From: Planctomycetota bacterium
GTDB lineage: Bacteria; Planctomycetota; Planctomycetia; Gemmatales; Gemmataceae
Reading direction: 5' to 3'
Assembly: GCA_016200155.1 (NCBI GenBank)
Contig: JACQFG010000236.1
Location: forward strand, 1-20,101
Length of the DNA stretch: 20,101 nucleotides
Position numbers and translations under genes: made by a program
Shown: in pieces, positions 1-7,286 of the stretch
Layout of the letters: each line of letters starts with the position of its first letter
Numbering within the stretch: position 1 is the stretch's first letter
Notes under the pieces: generated by a model
The model's database searches: none
What the model was told of the DNA's origin: nothing
What the model saw: only the letters and a program-made list of their open reading frames with translations

Positions 1-787
1 AAACGATTTTCCCACGTGCGATGACAAGGGACCCCCCAATACTGCCCACAATTGTTACATCGCCGCCGCTGACGATCAAGGTGTTTTTAAGGCTTCCATG
101 AACCTCTACGTTGCCCCCGGCCAGGATCGCGCGAGGGTGGCCATAGATCATTTTGACAGGGCCGCGTGCAACGATGCAGCTGTCGTGATGGAAGCAGTTT
201 TGCGCTGGCATCTCAGAGTCGCGGCGCGAGTAGACAAGGTCTACTTCGCCGGCGCGCAGGAAAAAGGCGCTATCGAATTGGCCCTTCGTGTCTTCCGTTA
301 TGCGCTTTGCCACCACAACGAGTTGGCGCGGTCCGCCATCCAATCGGAGTTTGATTTTCTCTCCCCCTCTATTTTCGTGCCGCGCCGCCAAATCGCGAGC
401 CACGGCACAATAAGTTTCCCAAAGCACGTCTTCCTGTTTCCCAGCCGGCCAATCAGCGAGTTTTTCGGTAACGCGGTCCAAGCGCCCCGCCTTAACAGCC
501 GCATCGAGTTCTCGCAAGGGCTTGGAAGTGATGTAATCGAGAATCTGCGCGGCGCGCTGCCGTGTTTCCGGGTCCGCCGACTTCAAGACCGCTCGCAGAG
601 CGGGTGCGGCATCGGGGCGGTTCTTCAAGGCTGATGTCGCGGACTGGCGTTGATGAAAGTCGGGACTGCCAAGCTTTTCGATCAGCGTTCCAACGGACTC
701 ATCCCCAGGCTGCGCGCACGGGAGCGCAGGCACAATTACCAATAGTGCCAGGATAACAATCGAGTGGAATTTACGGATTCTGATCAT
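1..787 (-). CDS. Exported HEAT-repeat protein, partial (runs off left edge)
   Basis: The minus frame is open from an ATG at 785-787 to the first base of the window, about 262 codons without a stop. The first 25 or so residues form a signal peptide: basic MIRIRK, a hydrophobic stretch, then an A-L-P-C-A-Q cleavage region. Residues about 32-85 read as HEAT-like helices (LIEKLGSPDFHQRQSATSAL, then ALRAVLKSADPETRQRAAQIL), a common module in planctomycete exported proteins. The C-terminal part seen here has short Gly/Val/Ile turns (GGNVEVHG, LIVSGGDVTIVG, GSLVIARGKI) that suggest a small beta-solenoid, like bactofilin-type or hexapeptide strands. The start overlaps the stop of the upstream beta-helix gene by 17 bp and has no clear ribosome binding site, so translational coupling is likely. 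The ligand and the true C-terminus are unknown. Confidence 0.75.
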   Translation of the reverse strand, partial: MIRIRKFHSIVILALLVIVPALPCAQPGDESVGTLIEKLGSPDFHQRQSATSALKNRPDAAPALRAVLKSADPETRQRAAQILDYITSKPLRELDAAVKAGRLDRVTEKLADWPAGKQEDVLWETYCAVARDLAARHENRGGEKIKLRLDGGPRQLVVVAKRITEDTKGQFDSAFFLRAGEVDLVYSRRDSEMPAQNCFHHDSCIVARGPVKMIYGHPRAILAGGNVEVHGSLKNTLIVSGGDVTIVGSIGGSLVIARGKIV

Positions 788-2669
788 TGACAACGTTATC
801 GCAAATGGTGTTTCGATCATCACGGGCGTCCAGCCAAACGTCGACCGTATAGCAAAGTCCATTGCCTCCTTCGTCCACCCAAGCAGTATTGCCGCCGAGG
901 GTGCAGCCAGACACCAGGGTCATGATGCCGCTGCGGGCATAAATTCCGCCGCCTTTCCCTGTTGTCGTGCTCGTGGCTTCATTGTTGGTGATCGTGACAT
1001 TCGTCAACGTCGCGGAGTTAGAGGTATATAGGCCACCACCTCGGTTAACCGAACGATTGTCCGAGAGCGTTGCGTCTGACATTTCCAAGAAGCCATAATT
1101 GGCGATGCCGCCTCCTTCGCCACTGGTGGCAGTAGTCCCGGTGGCCCGATTCCAATTGATCGCCGAACCGTGGTCGATGGTTACCTGGGAGTTCGCTAGA
1201 ATACCTACGCCCCCGCCACTCGCCGCTCTGTTGTTACTGACCACGGTTTCGTTGGTAATCCATGTATTCCCGCCGCCATTGTACAGACCGCCGCCAGTCC
1301 CTTGCGTTTCGTTGTCATCCACATTGCATTGACTCAACCTGAGACTGCCGAAATTAGCAATAGCGCCGCCATCGACCGCAGAGCGATTGTTCGCCAGCGT
1401 TGCGCCATGTAAGTCTAAATTCCCGAAGTTCAGTATGCCGCCACCGCGGCCGGCGTCGTTTTGTCCCGCGGCATTCCCGTTCGTCATCCTGACGTTGCCA
1501 ATGTTTACGCTAGCTGCTGGCGCAACAAAGAGGATCCGGAAGGCGGCAACTGCATTACGGTTCAACGTGATTTGATTGGTGCCAAGGACGTTAATGTTGA
1601 CCCTACCGGTCAGGTCAGGTAACGGTATTTCCAGGTTGATCGTCGCGTTTGGCTGCAGGTTGAAGTTGATCATGACGTCTGTTTGGGCATCAGCGCCATT
1701 GGCTTCTTGCAAGGCAGCACGAAGCGATGTTAATCCGTTGGCGTCTGCCGCGACACCATCGAGGGATTGGTTTTCCAAAATGTTAACATCGTCAGAGTCC
1801 GCAGTCGTGTTGACGGCAAAAGTCACGCGTGGTCTGACTATCAGAGTGAATGTCATGGCGGAGCTCGTGTCGATGGCGCCGTTTTCCGTGCCGCCGTCGT
1901 CCTTCACCTTGACGTCAAATGTACACCATCCATGAACATACGGCGCTAATGCGTAGCTGAGAGTGCCACTCGTGGATACGGTCGGCTGGGCACTGAACAT
2001 TGCAGGGTCGCTGACATTGTATACGAGATACGTTGCTGTCTGGTAGGTTTCGTTAGGTGCGCCTGGGTTGAAGGTCGCCCAATTCGGGATCGAAACATTG
2101 ACATTTTCGTCGGTTGTTCCCGGATCGCTCGCCGTGAAGCTCGGCGTCTGGTTGACCCACGTCACGTTGATGTTCATGTACCGCGACGTCGCGTCGGTGT
2201 CGTGGCCGAAGCTCATCGGGTCGTTCGGGTCGCCCGCTGTGCCGCCGTCGTCTTGCACGCGGAAGTAGAAGCCGGTCAACGAACTGCCGCTGACGTTTGC
2301 CGACGGTGTGAACTGGACATACCCGGCGTTGATGTCAGACACGCTGATGGCCTGATTGGTGCTTATATTCTGGCCGTTGTTGGTGAACGTGCCGAACACC
2401 GGGAGGCTGTCGATCACGACTGCCAGGAAATTGTTGGGCGACGGCCCATCGTCGGGGTCGGTGAAGCCGAAATCGCTCAACTGGAATACTCTCGCGGTGT
2501 TCTCCAGCGTCGTCGCGCTGTTGGTGGCGCCGACTGGGGCGTGATTCACCGATGGCACGCAGCGGTCTTCGAGGAGTTCGATTTCGAGACGGTTTGGCCG
2601 CCTGACGATGGTCCTGGAAAGGCGCGGCAGAAAGAGGTTGTTGATCCAGGACGGGAGGTTCGGAAACAT
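771..2669 (-). CDS. Extracellular cadherin-like / parallel beta-helix protein with LEDRCVPS N-terminal motif
   Basis: This is a 632-residue protein starting at the ATG at 2667-2669, which has AAGGA seven bases upstream. A longer reading from a TTG at 2723 is possible but lacks such a site. Residues 28-40 contain LEIELLEDRCVPS, the N-terminal motif found on many planctomycete extracellular proteins and thought to serve export or sorting. Next come Ig/cadherin-like repeats (NHAPVGATNSATTLEN..., FGFTDPDDG, VQDDGGTAGDPND, VKDDGGTENG). A CSLREA-like segment follows (ADANGLTSLRAALQEANG), then a C-terminal right-handed beta-helix with repeated N-N-x-A and GGGI/GGGL turns, as in polymorphic outer-membrane proteins. 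It is probably surface-exposed or secreted and structural or adhesive. No catalytic residues are recognisable. It is followed by, and overlaps, the HEAT-repeat gene. Confidence 0.85.
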   Translation of the reverse strand: MFPNLPSWINNLFLPRLSRTIVRRPNRLEIELLEDRCVPSVNHAPVGATNSATTLENTARVFQLSDFGFTDPDDGPSPNNFLAVVIDSLPVFGTFTNNGQNISTNQAISVSDINAGYVQFTPSANVSGSSLTGFYFRVQDDGGTAGDPNDPMSFGHDTDATSRYMNINVTWVNQTPSFTASDPGTTDENVNVSIPNWATFNPGAPNETYQTATYLVYNVSDPAMFSAQPTVSTSGTLSYALAPYVHGWCTFDVKVKDDGGTENGAIDTSSAMTFTLIVRPRVTFAVNTTADSDDVNILENQSLDGVAADANGLTSLRAALQEANGADAQTDVMINFNLQPNATINLEIPLPDLTGRVNINVLGTNQITLNRNAVAAFRILFVAPAASVNIGNVRMTNGNAAGQNDAGRGGGILNFGNLDLHGATLANNRSAVDGGAIANFGSLRLSQCNVDDNETQGTGGGLYNGGGNTWITNETVVSNNRAASGGGVGILANSQVTIDHGSAINWNRATGTTATSGEGGGIANYGFLEMSDATLSDNRSVNRGGGLYTSNSATLTNVTITNNEATSTTTGKGGGIYARSGIMTLVSGCTLGGNTAWVDEGGNGLCYTVDVWLDARDDRNTICDNVVNDQNP

Positions 2670-2927
2670 TGGCCGATCCTTCGCAAACGGGGCCAGAGAG
2701 GCTTCTATGCTTCTTATTGCCAACGGCTGGGCAAACCGGACACCAATTCCCGATCGATGCTCATCTTCGTCAGCTCGCGGCGGGGCAGGTTTCAGCGGCG
2801 CCGGCGTCGTTGCCGGCGGAGTTGCGGGAGATGCTGGAGCCGCTGGCCCAGCAGATTCGCGATGCCAGAGCCGGCGGCGGGGCGTGATGGGCGAAAGTCC
2901 TGACGTTGCGCCTTCGAGCGAGCTTGT
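2670..2927. other. Intergenic region upstream of the beta-helix gene and left of the IS
   Basis: This stretch should hold the promoter of the minus-strand beta-helix gene. Apart from the weak coding remnant noted at 2690-2887, I see no RNA gene, repeat or clear promoter hexamers. Together with the left part of the insertion sequence it makes a stretch of about 425 bases without a firm gene. Confidence 0.4.
2690..2887 (+). pseudogene. Possible gene remnant or small ORF beside the insertion sequence
   Basis: From about 2760 to the TGA at 2885-2887 the plus frame reads HLRQLAAGQVSAAPASLPAE followed by LREMLEPLAQQIRDARAGGGA. It has strong G/C third positions, as expected of coding DNA in this genome. 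The upstream half of the same frame (to about 2669) is poor, has no convincing ATG or ribosome binding site, and overlaps the start of the minus-strand beta-helix gene. It could be the 3' end of a gene broken by rearrangement near the insertion sequence that begins at 2928, or a chance ORF. I do not recognise a family. Confidence 0.25.
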
Positions 2928-2946
2928 CTACTCCCCTCTCCCCCCG
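2928..2946. repeat. Left terminal inverted repeat of the IS
   Basis: The 19-bp end pairs with 4305-4323 at 18 of 19 positions, and 16 of these are contiguous. It is the presumed transposase binding and cleavage end. Confidence 0.8.
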
Positions 2947-2994
2947 GCCAGACTGTCCATCGGGGTATTTTGTCGTTGCAGGCCGGGGGGAGAG
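2936..2994. repeat. Subterminal hairpin inside the IS left end
   Basis: CTCTCCCCCCGGCC at 2936-2949 is repeated as its exact reverse complement at 2981-2994, separated by 31 bases. The left end can therefore fold into a 14-bp stem that includes part of the terminal repeat. In other IS4-group elements (IS10, IS50), structure near the end limits translation of read-through transcripts. A similar role here is inference. Confidence 0.6.
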
Positions 2995-3094
2995 CTTTGT
3001 GGTGTAGGTTTTTCGGTCGAAGTAACAGATGGGGCGAGACGCGGCTCTGGTAAGCTGAATTGTAGCAAGCACTTCCGCTTACCGGAGAAAAACC

Positions 3095-4303
3095 ATGTCC
3101 CGCCTTCCTGGACTTTATCAGTGGAACGACATTGTTGGCAAGCGATTTCCGCACTTGAGCAAGCCAATGGCCGCTTGTTTGGCGTTGTGGAGCCTGGGCA
3201 TGATCGTGGCACGGTCGTGCTCTCTGACCGCCGTTGCGTGGGCCTGGGTGCCGATCTTGAAGGAGAAATTCTACACCCTGCGCGAACGGCTCCGCGATCT
3301 TTACCGTGAAGCGCCGGCCAAGGCTGGAGCCAAGCGGACCGAACTTGACCTCGGCACCTGCTGGGCGCCGTGGTTGAGTTGGGTGGTCGAAGGCTGGCAC
3401 AGCAAGCAACTGGCGTTGGCCTTGGATGCGACTACGCTCGGACAGCGGTTCACCGTGTTGGCGGTGAGCGTCCTGTATCGTGGCTGTGCGGTTCCAGTGG
3501 CCTGGAAAATAATGAGGGGCAATGAACCTCATGCGTGGGCGCCGGAATGGAAAGCGATGCTGAACCATTTTCGGCAGCGTGTGCCGGCCGACTGGAATGT
3601 GATCGTGCTGGCCGATCGAGGGCTGTACGCCAAATGGCTCTTCAAAGCGATCACGGCGTTGCACTGGCATCCGCTGTTGCGTGTCAAAAACCAAGGAAAA
3701 TTCCGGCCCGAAGGCTGGTATCACTGGATAGACATGCCGGATGTGGTGGCGCACGTCGGTCAACGTTGGCAAGGTCGTGGAACCGCTTTCAAGAGCGAGT
3801 CGGCGCAATTGAAATGCACCCTGCTCGCTTGTTGGGAAGAAGGATATGCCGATCCCTGGCTGATCTTGACGGACTTGCCTCCCGAGGCCGGTGATGTTTG
3901 TTGGTATGGCTTGCGGGCCTGGATCGAGCAAGGATTCAAGCGGATCAAACGCGGTGGTTGGCAATGGCAATACACGCGCATGGACGACCCGGCACGAGCC
4001 GAACGGCTGTGGTTGGCGGTGGCCATCGCGACGTGGTGGTTGTTGTCGGTCGGTGGGGAGGCCGACGAGGAATTGCCGGTGGAGACGATGGACCAAGTGC
4101 CCCATACCCAGCGCAGCCGTCGGCCGCGTTGGCGTCTGATCGCCATTTTCCATCGAGGCTGGACGCAAATCCTGGCCGCGTTGCTGCATCACGGTCGGCT
4201 CCCCCTTGGAGAAGGATGGCCTGAACCCTGGCCGCAAATGATACCGCCGCCCGCTGAAAACCCTGCCAACGAGCCGTCGAAACCCAAAAACCTACAGCTG
4301 TAA
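3095..4303 (+). CDS. IS4-family DDE transposase
   Basis: This 402-residue protein starts at an ATG preceded by GGAG (ACCGGAGAAAAACC). The DDE catalytic triad is visible: D111 in LALALDATTLG, D174 in VIVLADRGLYAK, and E278. The last sits in the IS4 signature Y-(2)-R-(3)-E-(6)-K, exactly met by Y271, R274, E278 and K285 in WYGLRAWIEQGFKRIKRGGW. The length fits the family and I see no frameshift, so the enzyme may be active. It would cut and join DNA at the inverted repeats flanking the gene. The C-terminal tail is Pro-rich and the stop lies one base before the right inverted repeat. Confidence 0.92.
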   Translation: MSRLPGLYQWNDIVGKRFPHLSKPMAACLALWSLGMIVARSCSLTAVAWAWVPILKEKFYTLRERLRDLYREAPAKAGAKRTELDLGTCWAPWLSWVVEGWHSKQLALALDATTLGQRFTVLAVSVLYRGCAVPVAWKIMRGNEPHAWAPEWKAMLNHFRQRVPADWNVIVLADRGLYAKWLFKAITALHWHPLLRVKNQGKFRPEGWYHWIDMPDVVAHVGQRWQGRGTAFKSESAQLKCTLLACWEEGYADPWLILTDLPPEAGDVCWYGLRAWIEQGFKRIKRGGWQWQYTRMDDPARAERLWLAVAIATWWLLSVGGEADEELPVETMDQVPHTQRSRRPRWRLIAIFHRGWTQILAALLHHGRLPLGEGWPEPWPQMIPPPAENPANEPSKPKNLQL

Positions 4304-4304
4304 G

Positions 4305-4323
4305 CGGGGGGAGAGGGGAGCAG
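4305..4323. repeat. Right terminal inverted repeat of the IS
   Basis: It begins one base after the transposase stop codon (TAA, 4301-4303) and is the reverse complement of 2928-2946 with one mismatch. Confidence 0.8.
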
Positions 4324-4566
4324 GATTCTCGCGCCAGGAACGGCGCCGGCGGCCCGCGCGATTCCCCTGTCACGATAAATCAAGTCGATGGGCGTCAATG
4401 CCGCACTCTTCCCAAGGACGCCTTGTCGCCGCGTTGTCAAGGTCGGAAGTTCGTCCATTCGTCCAAAATCAGGTGTGTGTCGTTGCATGAATGGGATGAA
4501 CTCTCGGTTCCCCGTCACGTCGTTTCCCCATAGAACACCACGAACCATCCGCGCGAGGCCGAACCG

Positions 4567-5604
4567 ATGATCGTCGCTCCGGCAGCAGACTGTTTTCCGG
4601 CGCAGCCTGCGTCGTGGTATTACTTCTGCCGATCGCGCGACCTGGGGCGGCAACCGTTCGCGCGCGAGCTGCTCGGGCGGCGGCTCGTCGGCTATCGCAC
4701 CGGTGCTGGGCGGGCGGTGCTGCTTGACGGCGTGTGCGGGCATTTCGGCGGCGATCTCGGGCAGGGCTGCGTCATCGACGATCGCATTCGCTGTCCGTTT
4801 CACAACTGGGAGTATGGCCCCGACGGCCGGTGCGAGCACATCCCCGCTCAGGCGGACATCCCGGCGGGGGCCAGGCAGGCGGCGTTTCCGGTCGTCGAAC
4901 GGCTCGGGTTCGTCTTCTTCTTCAATCGGCCCGAACCGCTCTTTCCGCTGCCGTTCTTCGAGGGCTGCGATCCCGACGACTTCACGCCGGCCCGGCCGTT
5001 CGAGACGTTTTTGCGCTGCCCGTGGTACCTGGTCGGGGCGAACGCGTTTGACCTGCAGCATTTTCGGGCCGCCCACGAACGGCGGTTGACCCAGACGCCG
5101 ATCGTGGAGTGTCCGGGGCCGTTCGCGCGGCGCGTGACCTCGACGTTCACCGTGTCGGGGACAACCTGGCCGGATCGCATCACGCGGCTGTTTGCCGGCG
5201 ATCGCGTCACGATGGCGGTGACCGACTGGTGCGGCAACATGAGCTTCGTGACGGCGACGTTCCGGCGGACGCGCAGTTACGGCATGGTCATCACGGAGCC
5301 GACGGCGAGCGGGGCGATCGTGCGCATCATCGTGCATGTGCCGCGCAGCCGAGGCTGGCTGGGCCGGCTGCTGAAGGACCCGATTCATGCGGCGGTGCGG
5401 CGTTACTTCATCCAGCGTTTCGTGGCCGAGGACGCTCAGCGGCTCGATGGTGCGCGCTATCATCCGCTGGGCCTGATCGACGCGGACCGCGCGATGGCGG
5501 ATTATTTTCGCTGGCTGGCGATCGTCGCGCACGGCCGGCCGGCGCCGGTGGAGGAGCAGCACGCGGCGGCGTGGGGTGGTCAAACCGCTGAGGTGGTTGT
5601 CTGA
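4567..5604 (+). CDS. Rieske 2Fe-2S non-heme iron oxygenase
   Basis: This 345-residue protein resembles the alpha (oxygenase) subunit of Rieske ring-hydroxylating or sterol-type oxygenases. The Rieske cluster ligands are C57 and H59 (CGHFGGDLGQG) plus C76 and H79 (RCPFHNWEYGPDG), with 16 residues between the pairs. The mononuclear iron site is seen in NAFDLQHFRAAHERR: D162 bridging, H165 and H170 as ligands. Electrons would come from a separate reductase, and none is encoded nearby. The start is an ATG with GAGG eight bases upstream. The substrate cannot be read from sequence. The neighbouring hydrolase, desaturase and PAP2 genes hint at a lipid or terpenoid substrate, which is inference. A 464-codon antisense ORF over this gene is a GC shadow. 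Confidence 0.9.
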   Translation: MIVAPAADCFPAQPASWYYFCRSRDLGRQPFARELLGRRLVGYRTGAGRAVLLDGVCGHFGGDLGQGCVIDDRIRCPFHNWEYGPDGRCEHIPAQADIPAGARQAAFPVVERLGFVFFFNRPEPLFPLPFFEGCDPDDFTPARPFETFLRCPWYLVGANAFDLQHFRAAHERRLTQTPIVECPGPFARRVTSTFTVSGTTWPDRITRLFAGDRVTMAVTDWCGNMSFVTATFRRTRSYGMVITEPTASGAIVRIIVHVPRSRGWLGRLLKDPIHAAVRRYFIQRFVAEDAQRLDGARYHPLGLIDADRAMADYFRWLAIVAHGRPAPVEEQHAAAWGGQTAEVVV

Positions 5605-5607
5605 GTC

Positions 5608-5669
5608 GTAGGAACAAGCTGCCAGCTTGTTCCAATACTCTCAGGGACAAGCGAGCCGCTTGTCCCTAC
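5608..5669. repeat. Composite double palindrome between the Rieske and SnoaL-like genes
   Basis: Two adjacent hairpins are present. The first is GGAACAAGCTG with its reverse complement and a 1-nt centre (5611-5633). The second is AGGGACAAGCG with its reverse complement and a 3-nt loop (5643-5667). The outer arms GTAGGAACAAGC (5608-5619) and GCTTGTCCCTAC also pair with a single mismatch, so all four arms are variants of one word. The element starts four bases after the Rieske stop and ends 20 bases before the next ATG, so it would sit in the 5' leader of that gene. Confidence 0.8.
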
Positions 5670-5688
5670 GGCAAATCGAGGGAAAGTC

Positions 5689-6312
5689 ATGAAGCACCGA
5701 TGGATTCTGGGCGGCGTTGCACTCCTATTGATCACGTCGGCGCCGCCGGCGCAGGACGCCAAGAAGCACGACGAAAAACATCCGGCCCACGACGAGCTGC
5801 GCAAGCTTAAGGCGGAACTCGTCGATGCGTTCAACAAGAAGGACATCGACGCGCTGCTCAAGCACGTGCATCCCGACGCCGTCGTCACCTGGCAGAACGG
5901 CGAGGTCACGCGCGGCCCCGACGGCGTGCGCAAGTATTACGACCGCGTGCTCGGCGGCGACAAGAGCTATCTGACCAAGGTCAAGGCCGACCCGGAGGTC
6001 ACCGATTTCTCGGTGCTCATCGGCGATCTGCCCACGACGGCCGTCGCGTACGGCAAGCTGCGCGACGTCTACACGCTGCGCGAAGGCGGCGAGATCAACA
6101 TGGACAGCTTGTTCAGCGTCACCGCGGTCAAGCAGGCCGACGGCCGGTGGCTGATCGTCAGCTTTCATGGCTCGACCAACGTCTTCGACAACAGCGTGCT
6201 CAACTACGCGGTGAAGAAGACGATGTGGTGGACCGGCGGCGGCGTCGGAGCGGTGGCGCTGCTGCTTGGACTCGGCGCGGGATTTTTCTTGGGCCGGCGG
6301 AAGGCAGCATGA
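5689..6312 (+). CDS. Exported SnoaL-like (NTF2-fold) protein with C-terminal membrane anchor
   Basis: This is a 207-residue protein. Residues 1-21 form a signal peptide (MKHRWILGGVALLLITSAPP then AQD). Residues about 34-165 read as a SnoaL/DUF4440-type NTF2 fold: LVDAFNKKDIDALLKHVHPD at the start, then VVTWQNGEVTRGPDGVRKYY, and ending DGRWLIVSFHGS. Such domains bind small hydrophobic ligands, and some are enzymes. The C-terminus is a Gly-rich hydrophobic helix followed by GRRKAA. That resembles a tail anchor or a GlyGly-CTERM/MYXO-CTERM-like sorting tail and would hold the domain at the outer face of a membrane. The stop overlaps the next start as ATGA, so the two are probably co-translated. 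The ligand is unknown. Confidence 0.8.
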   Translation: MKHRWILGGVALLLITSAPPAQDAKKHDEKHPAHDELRKLKAELVDAFNKKDIDALLKHVHPDAVVTWQNGEVTRGPDGVRKYYDRVLGGDKSYLTKVKADPEVTDFSVLIGDLPTTAVAYGKLRDVYTLREGGEINMDSLFSVTAVKQADGRWLIVSFHGSTNVFDNSVLNYAVKKTMWWTGGGVGAVALLLGLGAGFFLGRRKAA

Positions 6313-7235
6313 ACGTCGCGGTTCCAAACATGGACGACGCCGATCGCGCGATCCTCGAGCGCGCTGCCGGCTGGCCGCTGCCTGCGACAGTGGACGAGCT
6401 GACCCAGCCGGTGTTGCAGGAGGTCGCTGGGCGCGAAGGCATCGACTTTGCGACGGCGTTGCTGTACGACCGGCTTGTGCGGCGCGACGGCGTGCATCCA
6501 TCGCTGCTTGATGCTGACGCGCCGATGCCGCCGCGCGATGTGTTGATCGGCGTGGTTCCCGGCGCGTTTTACAAGGAATACACGTTCACAGGTGCGGACG
6601 GGCAGCGGGTGCTGGATGCCGCTCGCCGTGCGGGCTGTCGCGCGGAACTTGTGCCGCTGCTGAGCTTCGGTCCGCTCGCGGAGCAAGCCCGCATCCTGTG
6701 CGATTGGCTCAAGGCGAACGCGGGGCAGCGGATCATGCTGGTATCGCTGAGCAAAGGCGGCACCGACGTCGCGCATGCTCTGAGCATTCCGAACGCGGAT
6801 CAACTCTTCCGCGACGTGGCGGTCTGGCTCAATCTGTCGGGCATCGTGCAAGGGACGGCGCTCGCCGACTGGCTGCTCGCTCAGCGAATTCGCTCGATGT
6901 TTGTGCGCATCTTCGCATGGTGGCGCGGCTACCCGTTTAAGGTTGTGAGCGAGATTCGCCGCCGCGACACGATCTCGGCGTGGCCCGCACATTTGCGTGT
7001 TATACACGTCGTCGGCTTTCCGCTGCGTCGGCATCTGTCGAACCCGTGGGCTGTGCGAGCGCATAATCGGCTCGAACCGTGGGGCCCCAGCGACGCGGGC
7101 GGCATCCTGCTGGCCGACGCCGTCCGCTGGCCCGGCACGATCATTCCGCTATGGGGCGTCGATCACTACCTGCAAGATGGGCGCTATGACGTCGCATCAT
7201 TGGCGATGCGCTTGCTCGGTGCGTACTCCCGCTGA
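6309..7235 (+). CDS. Alpha/beta-hydrolase-fold protein
   Basis: This is a 308-residue protein. The ATG at 6309 overlaps the SnoaL-like stop (ATGA) and is preferred over an earlier in-frame start inside that gene. The strand-nucleophile-helix elbow is RIMLVSLSKGGTDVAHAL, with S148 as the likely nucleophile. H286 in WGVDHYLQDG is a plausible catalytic histidine, and the acid is uncertain. There is no signal peptide, so the protein is probably cytoplasmic, unlike the exported product of the preceding gene. The stop codon TGA lies within the palindromic element at 7232-7286. The family would be esterase or lipase-like, but the substrate is not recognisable. I am fairly sure of the fold and unsure of the reaction. 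Confidence 0.75.
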   Translation: MNVAVPNMDDADRAILERAAGWPLPATVDELTQPVLQEVAGREGIDFATALLYDRLVRRDGVHPSLLDADAPMPPRDVLIGVVPGAFYKEYTFTGADGQRVLDAARRAGCRAELVPLLSFGPLAEQARILCDWLKANAGQRIMLVSLSKGGTDVAHALSIPNADQLFRDVAVWLNLSGIVQGTALADWLLAQRIRSMFVRIFAWWRGYPFKVVSEIRRRDTISAWPAHLRVIHVVGFPLRRHLSNPWAVRAHNRLEPWGPSDAGGILLADAVRWPGTIIPLWGVDHYLQDGRYDVASLAMRLLGAYSR

Positions 7236-7286
7236 GTCCGAAGCGCAGGCGAGGGAGAATCGCCCTCGCTTGCGCTTCGGGCTCAG
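7232..7286. repeat. Family II palindrome carrying the stop codons of both convergent genes
   Basis: The left arm 7232-7255 (CTGAGTCCGAAGCGCAGGCG then AGGG) and right arm 7263-7286 pair at 22 of 24 positions around a 7-nt loop. The terminal CTGAG gives the TGA stop of the alpha/beta hydrolase on plus (7233-7235). The terminal CTCAG gives the TGA stop of the PAP2 gene on minus (7285-7283). It may also act as a bidirectional transcription barrier, but there is no U-tract. A second copy lies inside prmC at 19655-19712. Confidence 0.85.

Larger units (their letters stand above)
2928..4323 (+). mobile_element. IS4-family insertion sequence (about 1.4 kb)
   Basis: A transposase gene is flanked by terminal inverted repeats. 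The left end 2931-2946 (CTCCCCTCTCCCCCCG) is the exact reverse complement of 4305-4320. Extending outward to 2928 and 4323 gives 18 of 19 matching positions. I could not find a target-site duplication outside either choice of ends, which suggests an old insertion, later rearrangement, or misjudged ends. The element lies between the beta-helix gene and the Rieske oxygenase gene and does not visibly interrupt either. Confidence 0.85.

Noticed and set aside
98..634. 178-codon plus-strand ORF at the left edge
   Set aside because: It is antisense to an open minus-strand frame with a signal peptide and HEAT-like repeats that continues off the window.
2792..4237. 481-codon minus-strand ORF over the transposase
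   Set aside because: The plus strand carries the full DDE and YREK signature; the minus translation has no recognisable domain.
2921..4335. Target-site duplication of the IS
   Set aside because: Bases flanking either choice of ends do not match each other over any useful length.
4324..4566. Gene between the IS and the Rieske oxygenase
   Set aside because: Short ORFs exist on both strands but none has a ribosome binding site, recognisable motif or convincing composition; nothing else is seen here.
4189..5583. 464-codon minus-strand ORF over the Rieske gene
   Set aside because: The translation is Arg/Pro/His-rich low-complexity typical of antisense GC-rich DNA, while the plus strand has complete Rieske and iron motifs.
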